From Alphaproteobacteria bacterium (GTDB lineage Bacteria; Pseudomonadota; Alphaproteobacteria; Micavibrionales; Micavibrionaceae): 64,000 bases of DNA. A program made the translations under genes and the position numbers. This document shows positions 9,801 through 20,230 of this stretch, piece after piece. The stretch is taken from the NCBI GenBank assembly GCA_016125135.1, contig WGMJ01000003.1:62001-126000 (forward strand). The letters run 5' to 3'. Each line of letters begins with the position of its first letter. Position 1 is the stretch's first letter. The notes below the pieces were generated by a model that was not told the origin of the DNA, searched no databases, and saw nothing but the letters and a program-made list of their open reading frames with translations.

Positions 9801-10994
9801 CGCGGCCTTAACTGTTGTCGCTAGGCCATAGAGTTCAAGCTTGTGGTAAATAAATGGCTTGAACAGCTCGAGAGCCATTTTTTTCGGCAAACCACATTGG
9901 TGCAGTTTCAATTCCGGACCAACAACGATAACCGAACGGCCTGAGTAGTCCACGCGTTTACCGAGAAGGTTCTGACGGAAGCGGCCCTGCTTACCTTTCA
10001 GCATGTCTGAGAGTGACTTCAGCGGGCGTTTGTTTGCACCTGTAATAACACGGCCACGGCGGCCGTTGTCAAACAGTGCATCAACAGATTCTTGCAACAT
10101 ACGCTTTTCGTTACGTACAATGATATCAGGGGCGCGAAGCTCGATCAGACGCTTCAAACGGTTGTTACGGTTGATTACACGGCGGTAAAGATCGTTCAAA
10201 TCAGACGTTGCGAAACGACCACCATCGAGCGGCACCAGCGGGCGCAGTTCAGGTGGAAGCACTGGTAGAACATCCAGAATCATCCACTCAGGGCGTGTGC
10301 CTGATGAAATAAGTGAATCAAGAAGTTTCAAGCGTTTTACAAGTTTCTTGCGCTTCGCTTCAGATGGCTTGTCGGCGAGATCTTCCTCAACGCGTTTTTT
10401 GTCTTCTTCCAGATTAACGGCAGAAAGAATTTCTTTCATCGCTTCAGCACCAATGCCAGCGCGGAATGAATCCATACCGAACTCGTCTTGCGCGTTCAGG
10501 AATTCTTCTTCAGTCAGCAGCTGGAAAGGCTTCATGGATGTCATGCCAGCATCGATGACAATGTAGTTTTCGAAGTACAGCACGCGCTCGAGATCTTTGA
10601 GCGTCATATCAAGCATCAAACCGATACGTGATGGCAGTGATTTCAAGAACCAGATATGCGCAACAGGAGATGCTAGATCAATATGGCCCATGCGTTCGCG
10701 GCGTACTTTTGTGAGTGTAACTTCAACGCCACATTTCTCACAGATAACGCCTTTGTACTTCATGCGCTTGTATTTGCCGCATAAGCATTCGTAATCCTTG
10801 ATCGGGCCAAAGATTTTCGCGCAGAACAAACCATCACGCTCGGGCTTGAACGTGCGGTAATTAATTGTTTCCGGCTTTTTCACTTCACCGAAAGACCATG
10901 AGCGGATTTGCTCAGGTGATGCAATCGCAATGCGAATTGCATCAAAGCTTTGCGGGCCTTGTGGTTGTCCGAATAGGTTCATCAGTTCGTTCAT
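6807..10994 (-). CDS. rpoC: RNA polymerase subunit beta'
   Basis: RpoC forms the clamp and the catalytic Mg-binding part of core RNA polymerase. The Mg motif NADFDGDQM lies near residue 460. The N-terminal zinc-binding cysteines (CLCGKYKR...CEKCG) are near 68-86 and the second zinc site ([11 protein letters not shown] with an upstream GRC) near 830-885. The full set of conserved blocks, including [19 protein letters not shown] and the trigger-loop region [19 protein letters not shown], is present. At 1395 aa the length is normal for alphaproteobacteria. An Ala-rich tail (residues ~1365-1395) is variable in the family. It starts 12 bp after a small orphan gene rather than right after rpoB. Confidence 0.99.
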   Translation of the reverse strand: MNELMNLFGQPQGPQSFDAIRIAIASPEQIRSWSFGEVKKPETINYRTFKPERDGLFCAKIFGPIKDYECLCGKYKRMKYKGVICEKCGVEVTLTKVRRERMGHIDLASPVAHIWFLKSLPSRIGLMLDMTLKDLERVLYFENYIVIDAGMTSMKPFQLLTEEEFLNAQDEFGMDSFRAGIGAEAMKEILSAVNLEEDKKRVEEDLADKPSEAKRKKLVKRLKLLDSLISSGTRPEWMILDVLPVLPPELRPLVPLDGGRFATSDLNDLYRRVINRNNRLKRLIELRAPDIIVRNEKRMLQESVDALFDNGRRGRVITGANKRPLKSLSDMLKGKQGRFRQNLLGKRVDYSGRSVIVVGPELKLHQCGLPKKMALELFKPFIYHKLELYGLATTVKAAKKMVERERPEVWDILEEVIREHPVLLNRAPTLHRLGIQAFEPVLIEGKAIQLHPLVCTAFNADFDGDQMAVHVPLSIEAQLEARVLMMSTNNILSPASGKPIIVPSQDIVLGLYYLSIALDGQKGEGMTFRDIGEIQHAMNSGVLSLHAKIKCRYKTVDENNQPITQIVETTPGRMLLGELYPRHPQLPFKLINTVLTKKELSGLIDAVYRHCGQKESVIFADRMMKLGFRHACNAGISFGKDDLIIPAEKEKMVAEAQGKVKEYEQQYMDGLITKGEKYNKVVDIWSRCTDEVADAMMKGISNTSKGLNAVYMMAHSGARGSAAQIRQLAGMRGLMAKPSGEIIENPIISNFKEGLSVLEYFNSTHGARKGLADTALKTANSGYLTRRLVDVAQDAIITMEDCGTKEGITTRAVMSEADVIVSLPERVLGRCVAADVVSVHTGKAVLKAGDLIDEVRAEDIANSGVDSVKIRSALTCEAATGLCAKCYGRDLARGTEVNIGEAVGVMAAQSIGEPGTQLTMRTFHIGGAAQRGAERSSIEATMEAKVEVRNHNVVKNSEGVAIVMGRNTEIVLKDAKGADKALYRLPYGAKLLVEEGAKVKAGTKMAEWDPYTTPIITEKDGVAHYFDLVEGVSVSDRVDEETGISSKVIIDWRSQPKGADLKPRVAILNKKGEAITLPNGLPANYYMSTGAILTVENGADIKAGDIIGRIPRETSKTRDITGGLPRVAELFEARRPKDFAIISEIDGQVEFGKDSKSKRRIIVNPVDKSEEPKEYLIPKGRHLAVAEGDFVRKGDALLDGAMVPHDILDVMGVEALAEYLINEIQDVYRLQGVKINDKHIEVIVRQMLQKVEILEVGDTTFLQGEQIDREEFEIENKKFRDAGKRPAAGKPVLQGITKASLQTRSFISAASFQETTRVLTEAATQGKMDTLNGLKENVIVGRLIPAGTGSYVARLKKEAAARDALMASAQQQASADVAQLEAPSEEGSAKRAANA

Positions 10995-11006
10995 AGTCTT
11001 TTCCTC

Positions 11007-11276
11007 TTAAAAACTTGGGTCCAAAGCCACATTAGGGCTGACAATAAATCCATTAGCTTCAGCGGCCTGCACAACCTGCGTTAAAACATCTTCGCTTGTT
11101 ACTTCAAAACTAGCCCGACGGTCTGAAACAGACCCTTCAACAATCGTGATGCCACTAATGCCGCCCAAAAACGTAGTCATCGCATCACCGAACACAGCTT
11201 TAGAGCCAAACTCTTGTCTTAGTTTTTGCCCTAGTGCTAGCGTATATTGTCGCCTCTCTGCCATTACGCGTTCCAA
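11007..11276 (-). CDS. Small orphan protein between rpoB and rpoC (second)
   Basis: This 89-residue protein is not recognised. Its TTG start follows directly on the TAA of the preceding small gene, with AAAGG 5 bp upstream; an ATG four codons later (position 11264, MAERRQYTLALG) is the alternative start. The pattern (basic helix, then SDRRASFEVTSEDVLTQVVQAAEANGF) resembles a small alpha/beta fold, but I see no motif. It lies in the rpoB-rpoC operon, 12 bp before rpoC, so it is co-expressed with RNA polymerase. Whether it acts on the polymerase is unknown. Confidence 0.75.
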   Translation of the reverse strand: MERVMAERRQYTLALGQKLRQEFGSKAVFGDAMTTFLGGISGITIVEGSVSDRRASFEVTSEDVLTQVVQAAEANGFIVSPNVALDPSF

Positions 11277-11636
11277 TTAAACCTTTGCTAATCTGCGAAG
11301 GCTGGCTGGGCCGTTGGCCAGCAGCATTTGCTTCTTAATAATATCTTTCACTAAACCACCAGCTGACGCGTTAAGTCCGCCAAGTTGGCTTTCCTCACCG
11401 CGTGTGATTGTGTATGACGGGTAAGCTGCTTTCGCACTTACCTCGAAAGCCTCTGCCCCTGCAGCATCAATGCCGAAAGACGCTTCAGCACGGACCAGGC
11501 CTTGATCGTTGTCGTACCCGTAAGCAACGCTGCGGGCACCTTGGCCACGCGCATAGGCACCAAAACGCACAGCGAGAGAATTTCTCTCGCCGGACGACGT
11601 GAGGCCCGTTGCTTCAAGCGTAACAAATATCGTCAT
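11277..11636 (-). CDS. Small orphan protein between rpoB and rpoC (first)
   Basis: This 119-residue protein starts at an ATG that overlaps the rpoB stop (ATGA), so it is translationally coupled to rpoB. It is rich in Ala, Gly and Ser, with alternating strands ([31 protein letters not shown]) and a helical end ([21 protein letters not shown]). No domain is recognised, and there is no signal peptide or membrane segment. Most bacteria have rpoB and rpoC adjacent, so this gene pair is unusual. It is probably real because frame, overlap and spacing all fit operon structure. Confidence 0.78.
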   Translation of the reverse strand: MTIFVTLEATGLTSSGERNSLAVRFGAYARGQGARSVAYGYDNDQGLVRAEASFGIDAAGAEAFEVSAKAAYPSYTITRGEESQLGGLNASAGGLVKDIIKKQMLLANGPASLRRLAKV

Positions 11637-14600
11637 GAGTTTGATGACCCTTGTTTCATTTCAACATTCAAGCCAAGTGCTTTCAGTTCTTTTGTGAGAA
11701 CGTTAAAGGACTCAGGAATACCAATCTCGAAATTGTCTTCGCCGCGCACGATTGCTTCATACACCTTCGAACGACCCGCCACGTCATCTGACTTGATGGT
11801 GAGAAGCTCTTGTAGTGTATAAGCCGCACCATAAGCTTGCAGCGCCCACACTTCCATCTCTCCGAAACGCTGACCACCGAACTGGGCTTTACCACCAAGT
11901 GGCTGCTGCGTAACAAGTGAGTACGGACCGATTGAACGGGCGTGGATCTTATCATCAACAAGGTGGTGTAGTTTCAGCATGTAAGTGTAACCAACGGTTA
12001 CCGGACGCTGGAACGCCTCACCCGTACGACCGTCACGCAGGACAACCTGACCAGATGTGTGCAGACCTGCTTTTGAAAGCAGTTCTGTAATTTCAGCTTC
12101 AGACGCACCATCAAACACAGGCGTTGCCATTGGCACACCGCCGCGCAGATTGTTCGCCATTTCGATCAACTCTTTATCGTCAAGCTTCGATACCTTGTCA
12201 GCAAACTCGCGCTCACCGTAAACATCTTTCAGCTTGCCTTTAAGCGAAGTGACTTCTGATGAGGACGGGTCTTTCGGCGCTTTGAAGTTATCGATCATCT
12301 GACCAATTTGCTTGCCGAGCGAGTGTGATGCCCAGCCCAGGTGCGTTTCAAGAATCTGACCCACGTTCATACGTGATGGAACACCAAGCGGGTTCAACAC
12401 GAGGTCAACCGGTGTACCATCTTCAAGGTACGGCATGTCTTCCATCGGCATGATTTTAGAAACCACACCTTTGTTACCGTGACGGCCAGCCATTTTATCA
12501 CCTGGCTGCATTTTGCGTTTGATCGCAACGAAGACTTTAACCATCTTCATAACGCCTGGTGGCAATTCGTCACCACGCTGAAGTTTTTCAACGCGCTGCT
12601 CGAAACGCTCTTTCAAGTTATCAACTGCTTCGTCAAATGTTTTGCCAACAGCTTCGATCTCGGCTGTAACGCTGTCATTATCAACAACGATCTGGCGCCA
12701 GAGACCGCGCTTCTCGATTGCATCAAGTTCTTGCGCTGTGATTGTTGAGCCTTTCTTCAGGTTATCAACACCCTTCGGCGCTGAATCAACACGCTGACCA
12801 AGCAACATTTCTTTCAGGCGGCTGTAGAAACCTTCTTCAAGAATGCGGCGCTCGTCATCACGGTCTTTTGCAAGACGTTCGATCTCTTCACGCTCGATTG
12901 TAACAGCGCGGGCATCTTTATCGATACCGCGGCGGTTAAATACGTGCACTTCAACAACGGTTCCTTGTGTTCCTGGTGGCAGGCGGAGTGATGAATCTTT
13001 CACATCAGCTGCTTTTTCACCAAAGATCGCGCGCAGAAGTTTTTCTTCCGGCGTCATTGGCGATTCACCTTTTGGCGTCACTTTACCAACCAGAATGTCG
13101 CCCGGGCCTACTTCAGCACCAATACGAACAATACCGGCTTCATCAAGGTTACGAAGCGCTTCTTCACCCACGTTCGGAATATCACGTGTGATATCCTCGG
13201 GGCCAAGCTTCGTATCACGCGCCATCACTTCGAACTCTTCGATGTGGATGGATGTGTAAACGTCATCGCGCACGATACGCTCGGAAATGAGGATCGAGTC
13301 TTCGAAGTTGTAACCGTTCCAAGGCATGAAGGCGATCAGCACGTTACGGCCAAGCGCAAGCTCGCCCAACTGTGTTGAAGGACCATCAGCAATAATGTCA
13401 CCCTGCTTCACGATATCGCCAACTTTTACAAGCGGGCGCTGGTTGATACAGGTTGACTGGTTTGAACGCTGGAATTTATGCAGCTTGTAAATATCAACGA
13501 TCGGCTCGTCTGATTTCAGCTCTTCTGTCGCGCGAACAACCACACGGGTTGCATCCACCTGCACAATCACACCACCGCGGCGGGCCGTTACAGCAGAACC
13601 TGAGTCACGCGCAACAACAGCTTCCATACCTGTACCAACAATCGGCGCATCAGTGCGGATAAGCGGCACAGCCTGACGTTGCATGTTCGAACCCATCAAA
13701 GCGCGGTTCGCGTCATCGTTTTCAAGGAACGGGATAAGCGCAGCAGCAACTGACACAACCTGTTTCGGCGAAACGTCGATAAACTGGATCTGGTCAGGCG
13801 TTGCGGCAATGTTTTCGCCCGCTTCACGACAAGAAACAAGATCAGCCACGAACTTGCCTGAGCCATCAAGCTCGGCGTTCGCTTGCGCGATCACGTATTT
13901 TGCCTCTTCCATGGCTGACATATAGATAACTTCGTCAGTCACTTTGCCATTTTCAACGCGGCGGTACGGGCTTTCAATGAAGCCGTACTGGTTGACGCGG
14001 GCAAATGTTGAAAGCGAATTGATCAGACCAATGTTCGGACCTTCCGGTGTTTCAATCGGGCAGATACGGCCATAATGTGTCGGGTGAACGTCGCGTACTT
14101 CAAAGCCTGCACGCTCACGTGAAAGACCGCCGGGGCCAAGTGCTGAAAGACGACGCTTGTGCGTAATTTCAGAAAGCGGGTTTGTTTGGTCCATAAACTG
14201 TGAAAGCTGCGAAGAACCGAAGAACTCGCGCACAGCGCCTTGCAGTGGCTTCGAATTAATCAAGTCATGCGGCATGTAGTTGTCGATCTCGACTGATGAC
14301 ATACGCTCGCGGATCGCACGTTCCATACGTGTCAAACCGAGGCGGATCTGGTTTTCCATCAGCTCACCGACAGAGCGAACGCGGCGGTTACCGAGGTTAT
14401 CGATATCATCAACTTCACCACGGCCATCGCGCAGATCATGCAGGTACTTCACCATGCCAAGAATGTCTTCTTTGCGCAGAACGCGGAGTGTATCAGGCGC
14501 GTTCAGGTCAAGACGTGCGTTCATTTTCACACGACCAACTGAAGAAAGGTCATAACGCTCGGCATCAAAGAACAATGAGCTAAAAAGTGCTTCAGCAGAT

Positions 14601-15883
14601 TCAACTGTTGGCGGCTCGCCCGGACGCATAACGCGATAAATATCAATCAACGCTTCTTCGCGTGTATCACACTTATCAACTGAAAGTGTGTTGCGTATAT
14701 AAGCACCTGTATTGACGTGGTCAATTGCAAGAAGCGGCAATTCTTTAACATTGAGCTTCTTGACTTTCTCAAGATCATCTGCGCTGAGTTCATGGCCCGC
14801 TTCAAACAGAACCATGCCTGTTTTCTCGTCGATCAAATCAACCGCGAGGTAAGAACCGATTACTTCTTCATCTTGCACTAACTGCTCTTTCAGGCCTTTT
14901 TCAGCAAGCTGCTTGGCCAGACGTGGCGTCATTTTTACACCCGCTTCGGCAATCACTTTACCAGACGCTGCATCAACCAGATCATAAGCCAGTTTCACAC
15001 CGCGCATGCGGTCTGCATCGAATGATGTTTTCCAGCCGTTGCCGTCTTTGTCTTTTTTGTAAGAAATACGATCGTAGAACGAACCGAGGATTTCCTCGTT
15101 GCTCATACCTTGCACCATCAGCGGATCAACAGGCGCGTCCTTCTCGGCTTGTTTTGCGCGATACGCAGCTGTTTCAGCGCCATCAAGTGCGCGCAGGAAT
15201 GTTGTAACCGGCAGTTTACGACGACGGTCAATACGAACATGCATAACGTCTTTCGCATCGAATTCGAAATCAAGCCATGAACCACGGTAAGGAATAACAC
15301 GACACGCGAACAGATATTTGCCTGATGCGTGCGTTTTACCGCCGTCATGGTCAAAGAACACACCCGGTGAGCGGTGCATCTGCGATACGATAACGCGCTC
15401 TGTGCCATTGACGATAAATGTACCGTTATCGGTCATCAGCGGCATATCAACCATATAAACGTCTTGCTCTTTAATGTCGCGGATCGAGCGGAGACCTGTT
15501 TGTTCATCAACGTCGAATACCGAAAGACGCAATGTCACGCGCAACGGTGCAGAGTATGTCATGACGCGCTGACGGCACTCTTCTGTGTCGTATTTTGGTG
15601 CTTCGAGCTCATATTTAACGTAATCAATCTCCGCCTTGTCGGCAAAGTCTTTTATTGGGAACATAGAGGTCAGAACCTCCTCAAGGCCACGCAATTCCCT
15701 TGATTCTGCTTGTGTATCAGCCTGTAAAAACAGGTCATATGAGTCTTTTTGAACCTCGATCAGGTTCGGCATCGGGGCAATTTCTTGAATCTTACCGAAC
15801 GACCGGCGGACCCTCTTTTTACCTGTAAAGCTATCAATGCTGTTTGTTGTGATGGTTTGTTTGGAAGCTGCTTTTTTAGCCAT
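11633..15883 (-). CDS. rpoB: RNA polymerase subunit beta
   Basis: RpoB is the second large catalytic subunit of RNA polymerase and the rifampicin target. The rifampicin region reads [31 protein letters not shown] in pieces around residues 540-575, with the usual susceptible-type residues at the positions I can compare. Other landmarks are the [19 protein letters not shown] block, [10 protein letters not shown], and the C-terminal [22 protein letters not shown] motif. At 1416 aa it is longer than E. coli RpoB (1342), as is common in alphaproteobacteria. The stop overlaps the next small ORF. Confidence 0.99.
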   Translation of the reverse strand: MAKKAASKQTITTNSIDSFTGKKRVRRSFGKIQEIAPMPNLIEVQKDSYDLFLQADTQAESRELRGLEEVLTSMFPIKDFADKAEIDYVKYELEAPKYDTEECRQRVMTYSAPLRVTLRLSVFDVDEQTGLRSIRDIKEQDVYMVDMPLMTDNGTFIVNGTERVIVSQMHRSPGVFFDHDGGKTHASGKYLFACRVIPYRGSWLDFEFDAKDVMHVRIDRRRKLPVTTFLRALDGAETAAYRAKQAEKDAPVDPLMVQGMSNEEILGSFYDRISYKKDKDGNGWKTSFDADRMRGVKLAYDLVDAASGKVIAEAGVKMTPRLAKQLAEKGLKEQLVQDEEVIGSYLAVDLIDEKTGMVLFEAGHELSADDLEKVKKLNVKELPLLAIDHVNTGAYIRNTLSVDKCDTREEALIDIYRVMRPGEPPTVESAEALFSSLFFDAERYDLSSVGRVKMNARLDLNAPDTLRVLRKEDILGMVKYLHDLRDGRGEVDDIDNLGNRRVRSVGELMENQIRLGLTRMERAIRERMSSVEIDNYMPHDLINSKPLQGAVREFFGSSQLSQFMDQTNPLSEITHKRRLSALGPGGLSRERAGFEVRDVHPTHYGRICPIETPEGPNIGLINSLSTFARVNQYGFIESPYRRVENGKVTDEVIYMSAMEEAKYVIAQANAELDGSGKFVADLVSCREAGENIAATPDQIQFIDVSPKQVVSVAAALIPFLENDDANRALMGSNMQRQAVPLIRTDAPIVGTGMEAVVARDSGSAVTARRGGVIVQVDATRVVVRATEELKSDEPIVDIYKLHKFQRSNQSTCINQRPLVKVGDIVKQGDIIADGPSTQLGELALGRNVLIAFMPWNGYNFEDSILISERIVRDDVYTSIHIEEFEVMARDTKLGPEDITRDIPNVGEEALRNLDEAGIVRIGAEVGPGDILVGKVTPKGESPMTPEEKLLRAIFGEKAADVKDSSLRLPPGTQGTVVEVHVFNRRGIDKDARAVTIEREEIERLAKDRDDERRILEEGFYSRLKEMLLGQRVDSAPKGVDNLKKGSTITAQELDAIEKRGLWRQIVVDNDSVTAEIEAVGKTFDEAVDNLKERFEQRVEKLQRGDELPPGVMKMVKVFVAIKRKMQPGDKMAGRHGNKGVVSKIMPMEDMPYLEDGTPVDLVLNPLGVPSRMNVGQILETHLGWASHSLGKQIGQMIDNFKAPKDPSSSEVTSLKGKLKDVYGEREFADKVSKLDDKELIEMANNLRGGVPMATPVFDGASEAEITELLSKAGLHTSGQVVLRDGRTGEAFQRPVTVGYTYMLKLHHLVDDKIHARSIGPYSLVTQQPLGGKAQFGGQRFGEMEVWALQAYGAAYTLQELLTIKSDDVAGRSKVYEAIVRGEDNFEIGIPESFNVLTKELKALGLNVEMKQGSSNS

Positions 15884-15990
15884 GCCTGGTCACCCGATCA
15901 TAAAAATCTAGTTGTACTACGTCACCGCGAGAGGGTTTAAGCCCTTGAAAATAAAGACATTTTAGCGGTTATCATGTCCATAAACGACAA

Positions 15991-16022
15991 GGCGGCGAAG
16001 AGCCTTTTCAGGCTCTTCCGCC
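15991..16022 (-). promoter_or_regulatory. Hairpin in the rplL-rpoB intergenic region
   Basis: GGCGGCGAAGAGCC and GGCTCTTCCGCC form a long stem with a 6-nt loop about 110 bp before rpoB. There is no T-run. In other bacteria the rplL-rpoB gap holds a partial terminator or RNase III site that sets the ratio of ribosomal protein to polymerase message; a like role here is inference. Confidence 0.6.
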
Positions 16023-16090
16023 GATTTGTGACCCCTATTTAACGAAGTGGAACTATTTTGTCCACTGATAAATAAGGATTTTTTAAAAAA

Positions 16091-16468
16091 TTATTTGAGG
16101 GCTACTTTGCCGCCAGCTGCTTCGATCTGTTTTTTGATCTTTTCAGCTTCGTCTTTGGCAACGCCAGACTTCAGAGGCTTCGGAGCACCTTCAACGAGGT
16201 CCTTGGCTTCTTTCAGGCCGAGGTTCGTGATTGCACGAACTTCCTTGATCACGTTGATCTTGTTGTCGCCACCTGATTCAAGAACGACTTCGAATGAGTC
16301 TTTCTCTTCAGCAGGAGCTGCACCACCAGCCGCGCCGCCTACAGCAGCAACAGCAACAGGAGCAGCAGCAGAAACGCCCCACTTCTCTTCAAGTAGTTTT
16401 GAAAGCTCAGCAGCTTCCAGAACAGACAATTTGGACAGTTCGTCCACTAGTTTTGCTAAATCAGCCAT
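16091..16468 (-). CDS. rplL: 50S ribosomal protein L7/L12
   Basis: L7/L12 forms the stalk dimers that recruit translation factors. It has an N-terminal dimerisation helix pair ([21 protein letters not shown]), an Ala/Gly/Pro hinge (residues ~36-55) and the C-terminal factor-binding domain with the conserved [20 protein letters not shown] and [12 protein letters not shown]. The length of 125 aa is typical. It lies 47 bp after rplJ, and its ribosome binding site AAGGAGAAAG is strong, which fits its need for extra copies per ribosome. Confidence 0.98.
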   Translation of the reverse strand: MADLAKLVDELSKLSVLEAAELSKLLEEKWGVSAAAPVAVAAVGGAAGGAAPAEEKDSFEVVLESGGDNKINVIKEVRAITNLGLKEAKDLVEGAPKPLKSGVAKDEAEKIKKQIEAAGGKVALK

Positions 16469-16515
16469 TTTCTTTCTCCTTTATAAAAGTTAGTTAGCCG
16501 TTACAAAATTCAAAA

Positions 16516-17025
16516 TTAACCTTTTGCCGCGAAAGCACCCACCACGCGGGCCAGTTGGCCAGCAGGCGCTTGCAATACACCAGCAATTTTTGTGGCAGGG
16601 GCCTGCAATAGACCCACGATTTTGCCACGAAGCTCGTTAAGACCTGGCAGTTTCGCCAATGTTTCAACGGATTTCGCATCAAGCTTCTGACCATCAAGCG
16701 CACCGCCGAGGATCACAAGCTTGTCGTTCGTTTTTGCAAAGTTATGCAAAACCTTGGCTGCTGCAACCGGATCTTTCGCCAGTGCAACGCTTGTTGGGCC
16801 CTTGAAGAGGTCAGTTGCCGCTTCAAACTGTGTGCCCTTGGCAGCAAGACGTGCCAATGTGTTTTTAACTGTTTTGAAAACAACGCCGCTCTCGCGCAAT
16901 TCCTTACGGAGCTGTGTTGCATCCTTAACGCTTAAGCCCTTGTTTTCGACAACAACCATAGAGGTGTTATCGGCGTAATTGTCCTGAAGATATTTCAGTT
17001 CAACCTGTTTACGTGCCTTATCCAT
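16516..17025 (-). CDS. rplJ: 50S ribosomal protein L10
   Basis: L10 anchors L7/L12 dimers to the ribosome. The N-terminal rRNA-binding domain shows the conserved VVVENKGLSVKDATQLRKELR and KNTLARLA blocks (about residues 24-64); the C-terminal helix that binds L7/L12 is Ala-rich and ends in VVGAFAAKG. It is the first gene of the rplJ-rplL-rpoB-(two small ORFs)-rpoC operon. A leader of about 160 nt precedes it, where L10/L12 autoregulation is expected. Confidence 0.97.
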   Translation of the reverse strand: MDKARKQVELKYLQDNYADNTSMVVVENKGLSVKDATQLRKELRESGVVFKTVKNTLARLAAKGTQFEAATDLFKGPTSVALAKDPVAAAKVLHNFAKTNDKLVILGGALDGQKLDAKSVETLAKLPGLNELRGKIVGLLQAPATKIAGVLQAPAGQLARVVGAFAAKG

Positions 17026-17050
17026 GCTCTTAATTCCCTAAATACAAAAC

Positions 17051-17076
17051 AAAAAAGCAGCCCTTACAGCTGCTTC
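17051..17076 (-). promoter_or_regulatory. Leader hairpin with U-run before rplJ
   Basis: On the minus strand GAAGCAGC and GCTGCTTTTTT form a stem ending in a T-run 26 bp before the rplJ start. The shape is that of an attenuator, and its position fits the rplJL leader where L10 represses its own operon in other bacteria. It could instead end an antisense transcript, but no gene points into it. Confidence 0.6.
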
Positions 17077-17195
17077 CAAACCAAGACAAAATAATATAAA
17101 CCCCTCAAAAGTAAGGGTTTTTACACTATCTCCGTTCTGCACGGGGCTTATACAGCAAGCTGTTGCCAATGGTCTTGGACCGGAAAACTATGGGG

Positions 17196-17225
17196 TTTAT
17201 AGGTGAAAAGCCTTTGACCTGTCAA
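17196..17225 (-). promoter_or_regulatory. Promoter of the rplJL-rpoBC operon
   Basis: On the minus strand TTGACA (17225-17220), an 18-bp spacer and TATAAA (17201-17196) make a near-consensus sigma70 promoter. Transcription would start near 17188 and leave a leader of about 160 nt before rplJ. Confidence 0.75.
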
Positions 17226-17269
17226 CAACAAAAGCGCTAGACCTGTATTATTACAATACTAGGAAAAAA

Positions 17270-18349
17270 ATGAGCGAGCCAGAAATCCATCCGCTGACCG
17301 CAAACATGGTGAATGTCGGTATCACCACGGGCGCACTATTCGATATGCGCGAAGCCGACAACATATACCGCACGAAAGGCTTGCGGGCTTACATAGACCA
17401 TATGCAAGCCACAAAAGATATTCCCCTGCGACCAGGCCATGCTTTTAACTTCGTTGCGAGCGCTTCACGCATTAACCGTGATATAGGAGATGCCTTTATC
17501 TCCTTCCGCATTCTTTCACGCAACGACATTGCAGCGGCAGAACGCGTTGCCAATAGCCTTAACTATTATAAGCTGCAAACAAGTGGCGCGCTTTATAATG
17601 TGCCACCTGTTCCCTTTTTAAAGGATACAAATATTGACTGGTTTATTACAACAAACCCTGAAGATGCCGCACAAGCTCTGGCCAATGGCATTGCTGCTTG
17701 CAGTATCGACAGCCCGTTAAGTAACACAAAGATCACGCTCGCCTTTAACCGTCATGGCAATGCAAAGCGTATAGGGCTAGAACTACCGCGTTACTGCGAG
17801 GATGAAACACTTTTAGGTCAACCGCGCATACACATGGTGTACGATCTCGACCAAACGGCGCTGAACGGCGAGTCCGACGCTGTCGCACGCACACAAGGGG
17901 TCCAAAAATATTTCAAACATGAGACAGAGAAGTTTGATGTTTTGATCGGTGAAGGGCCTTTCTTCAAAATTGCCAGTAAATTCAGCCGCTGTATCGAGCA
18001 CTTCGAGAAAGATGGTGGAAAATCACCACTCATCCATTCCGTTGCAACAATTCGCGGTGGCGCCGGTAGCTTGCGTGCGGTCAAGACTGTGAATGGCCAC
18101 CACCTCCGTATTAACGGAGCCTTTATGGCGCTCGGCTGTGGTTTGCCGCGCGAGGGTGAGATATCCTTTGTCAACCCGCTGCAAAAGGACGGACCAATAA
18201 AAACATTGATTACACTGCCCGAATATCAAGATGCTGCCGCATTATTCCTGGATGACAGTGCCTCGACAATCGAAAAAACAAAAAAAGTTTGCCCAAGCGG
18301 TCTCGTGCCCGGCATGGGTGCTGTAAGCTGGGGCACACAGCCTAAATGA
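17270..18349 (+). CDS. 5'-nucleotidase of the cytosolic cN-I family
   Basis: The N-terminal half matches the cN-I pattern: ALFDMREADNIYRTKGLRAY, then PLRPGHAFNF, a LSRND motif and a DWFITTNPEDAAQAL block. The middle carries YDLDQTALNGESD (near residue 190), equivalent to the family's second Asp-rich motif, and the GPF element near 228. These enzymes remove the 5'-phosphate of nucleoside monophosphates such as AMP in vertebrates; the bacterial substrate is unknown. At 359 aa it is normal for the family. The gene is divergent from rplJ and overlaps the downstream peptidase by ATGA, indicating an operon. Confidence 0.82.
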   Translation: MSEPEIHPLTANMVNVGITTGALFDMREADNIYRTKGLRAYIDHMQATKDIPLRPGHAFNFVASASRINRDIGDAFISFRILSRNDIAAAERVANSLNYYKLQTSGALYNVPPVPFLKDTNIDWFITTNPEDAAQALANGIAACSIDSPLSNTKITLAFNRHGNAKRIGLELPRYCEDETLLGQPRIHMVYDLDQTALNGESDAVARTQGVQKYFKHETEKFDVLIGEGPFFKIASKFSRCIEHFEKDGGKSPLIHSVATIRGGAGSLRAVKTVNGHHLRINGAFMALGCGLPREGEISFVNPLQKDGPIKTLITLPEYQDAAALFLDDSASTIEKTKKVCPSGLVPGMGAVSWGTQPK

Positions 18350-19296
18350 GCCTTCACGAGCATAAAGCGCCATTTAACAATTTCCATTTTGATGTTGGCG
18401 ACGGTCATGCGCTTTATGTAGAGCAGTACGGCAACCCGCAGGGCATGCCAGCCATATTCTTACATGGCGGGCCAGGATCTGGCTGCACACCAAAGCATGC
18501 GAAAATATTTGACCCCGAAAAATTCAATGTTGTTTTGCTAGATCAACGTGGATGCGGCAAAAGCACGCCCTATGCATCTGTTGAGGGCAATACAATTGTA
18601 AATCTATGGAATGATATCGAAAGACTGCGCCTCCATTTAAATTTTGATAAAATTGCACTTGTTGGGGGCTCATGGGGCTCTGCACTTGCAATGATCTACA
18701 CACGGAATAAGCCCGAGAATGTTTCACGCCTTTTATTACGCGGTGTATTTTTTGCTGATGCTGTAGGCGCGCAATGGATTGCCGAGGAAACAGAGAATAG
18801 AAAACACGCTCCGGAATATTTTGATGCGTATCGTGACCATATTCCCGTTGCCGAAAGAAGTCATGGTCTTATAAAGGCCTACAACCGCATATTGGCAAAA
18901 GGACCCGATGATCCCGCTGCAATAGAAGCACATAGGCTTTTTTACTTATGGGACACAGCCATAGGCCACCCGATACCAAATGAAACTGTACTACAGGCTA
19001 TTCGCGATAACCCGAAAGACGGATTTCCGCTGTCGCGCTTTTTTATGAATTTTTGCGAACACGAATTTAGCCCAGAAAATAAATCCTTCATTCTTGGTGG
19101 TCGTGAACAATTAAAAGATATCCCAATTACAATTGCGCATGGTCTTTATGACTGGATATGCCCGCATGCAAACGCGCTGGAACTGGCTGCCGCCTACCCG
19201 CATGCAGAGCTGGTTTCCGTAGAAGGCGGACATGTTATGGGGGACCCTGCTATCGCGACGGCCTTGAAAAACGTGTTGGATGGCTGGAAACCATAA
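18346..19296 (+). CDS. pip: Prolyl aminopeptidase (proline iminopeptidase)
   Basis: This cytosolic alpha/beta-hydrolase of peptidase family S33 releases N-terminal proline from peptides. It has the oxyanion-hole motif HGGPGSGC near residue 40, the nucleophile elbow GGSWGS (Ser near 112), and a late VEGGHVMGD block carrying the catalytic His; the Asp is likely in the ITIAHGLYDWICP segment. The length of 316 aa is standard. Its ATG overlaps the stop of the 5'-nucleotidase gene (ATGA), and a terminator follows directly. Confidence 0.95.
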   Translation: MSLHEHKAPFNNFHFDVGDGHALYVEQYGNPQGMPAIFLHGGPGSGCTPKHAKIFDPEKFNVVLLDQRGCGKSTPYASVEGNTIVNLWNDIERLRLHLNFDKIALVGGSWGSALAMIYTRNKPENVSRLLLRGVFFADAVGAQWIAEETENRKHAPEYFDAYRDHIPVAERSHGLIKAYNRILAKGPDDPAAIEAHRLFYLWDTAIGHPIPNETVLQAIRDNPKDGFPLSRFFMNFCEHEFSPENKSFILGGREQLKDIPITIAHGLYDWICPHANALELAAAYPHAELVSVEGGHVMGDPAIATALKNVLDGWKP

Positions 19297-19326
19297 AAAA
19301 AACCCCGCTTTCGCGGGGTCTTTTTT
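19295..19326 (+). terminator. Rho-independent terminator, bidirectional
   Basis: ACCCCGC and GCGGGGT pair around a TTTC loop, flanked by an A-run and TTTTTTAT. It lies between the convergent pip and sucD genes and can serve both. Confidence 0.9.
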
Positions 19327-19342
19327 ATTCTCGTTTTTCTTT

Positions 19343-20218
19343 TTATGCCGCCATGGCTTTCTGGATGGCTTCGCCCAAAGTTGCCGGTGTATCAGCAACC
19401 ACGTAGCCACATGATTTCAGCACTTCGATTTTTGCCGCTGCTGTATCTTCAGCGCCACCAATAATCGCGCCCGCATGGCCCATACGACGGCCCGGAGGCG
19501 CTGTAGCACCAGCAATAAAGCCTGCGATTGGCTTTTTCTTCTTGGCTTCCTTATACATGCGCGCGGCATCCACTTCACCTGAACCGCCAATCTCGCCGAT
19601 CATCAGAATACCGGCTGTTTCATCATCATCGAGGAACATCTGTAAAGCGTCTGTAAAATCAGTGCCTTTAACAGGGTCGCCGCCAATACCAATACATGTT
19701 GTCTGGCCCAAGCCATTGGCCGTTGTTTGTGCAACAGCTTCATAAGTGAGCGTGCCGGAGCGTGAAACGATGCCGATTTTACCGCGCTTATGTATGTGGC
19801 CCGGCATAATACCGATTTTGCACTCACCTGGTGTAATAACGCCCGGACAGTTCGGCCCGATGAGGCGTGACTTCGTGCCCTGCATAGCACGCGCAACACG
19901 TACCATATCAAGCGCAGGGATACCTTCTGTAATACAGACGATCAATTCCATTTGTGCATCAACCGCTTCTAAAATTGAATCAGCCGCAAATGGAGGCGGA
20001 ACATAAATAACAGATGCGTTTGCGCCTGTTTTTACTTTTGCTTCTTCAACTGTATTGAAAACAGGAAGGTCCAAATGCTTGCTGCCCCCCTTACCAGGCG
20101 TTACACCGCCAACCATTTTGGTGCCGTAAGCAATCGCCTGCTCGGAGTGGAACGTGCCCTGCTGGCCTGTGAAGCCTTGGCAGATAACTTTTGTTTCTTT
20201 GTTTACAAGAACTGACAT
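19343..20218 (-). CDS. sucD: Succinyl-CoA synthetase alpha subunit (ADP-forming)
   Basis: With SucC this makes succinate and ATP/GTP from succinyl-CoA in the TCA cycle. The CoA-binding Rossmann part starts at [19 protein letters not shown], and the phosphohistidine motif GHAGAIIGG is near residue 246. The [20 protein letters not shown] block is typical. At 291 aa it is full length. It follows sucC by 12 bp with a clear ribosome binding site (AAGGAGAT). Confidence 0.98.
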   Translation of the reverse strand: MSVLVNKETKVICQGFTGQQGTFHSEQAIAYGTKMVGGVTPGKGGSKHLDLPVFNTVEEAKVKTGANASVIYVPPPFAADSILEAVDAQMELIVCITEGIPALDMVRVARAMQGTKSRLIGPNCPGVITPGECKIGIMPGHIHKRGKIGIVSRSGTLTYEAVAQTTANGLGQTTCIGIGGDPVKGTDFTDALQMFLDDDETAGILMIGEIGGSGEVDAARMYKEAKKKKPIAGFIAGATAPPGRRMGHAGAIIGGAEDTAAAKIEVLKSCGYVVADTPATLGEAIQKAMAA

Positions 20219-20230
20219 TTCAAAATCTCC

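Noticed and set aside
6879-15940. Many long plus-strand ORFs opposite rpoC and rpoB
   Set aside because: They are antisense to highly conserved genes, lack ribosome binding sites and have composition expected of mirrored codon use.
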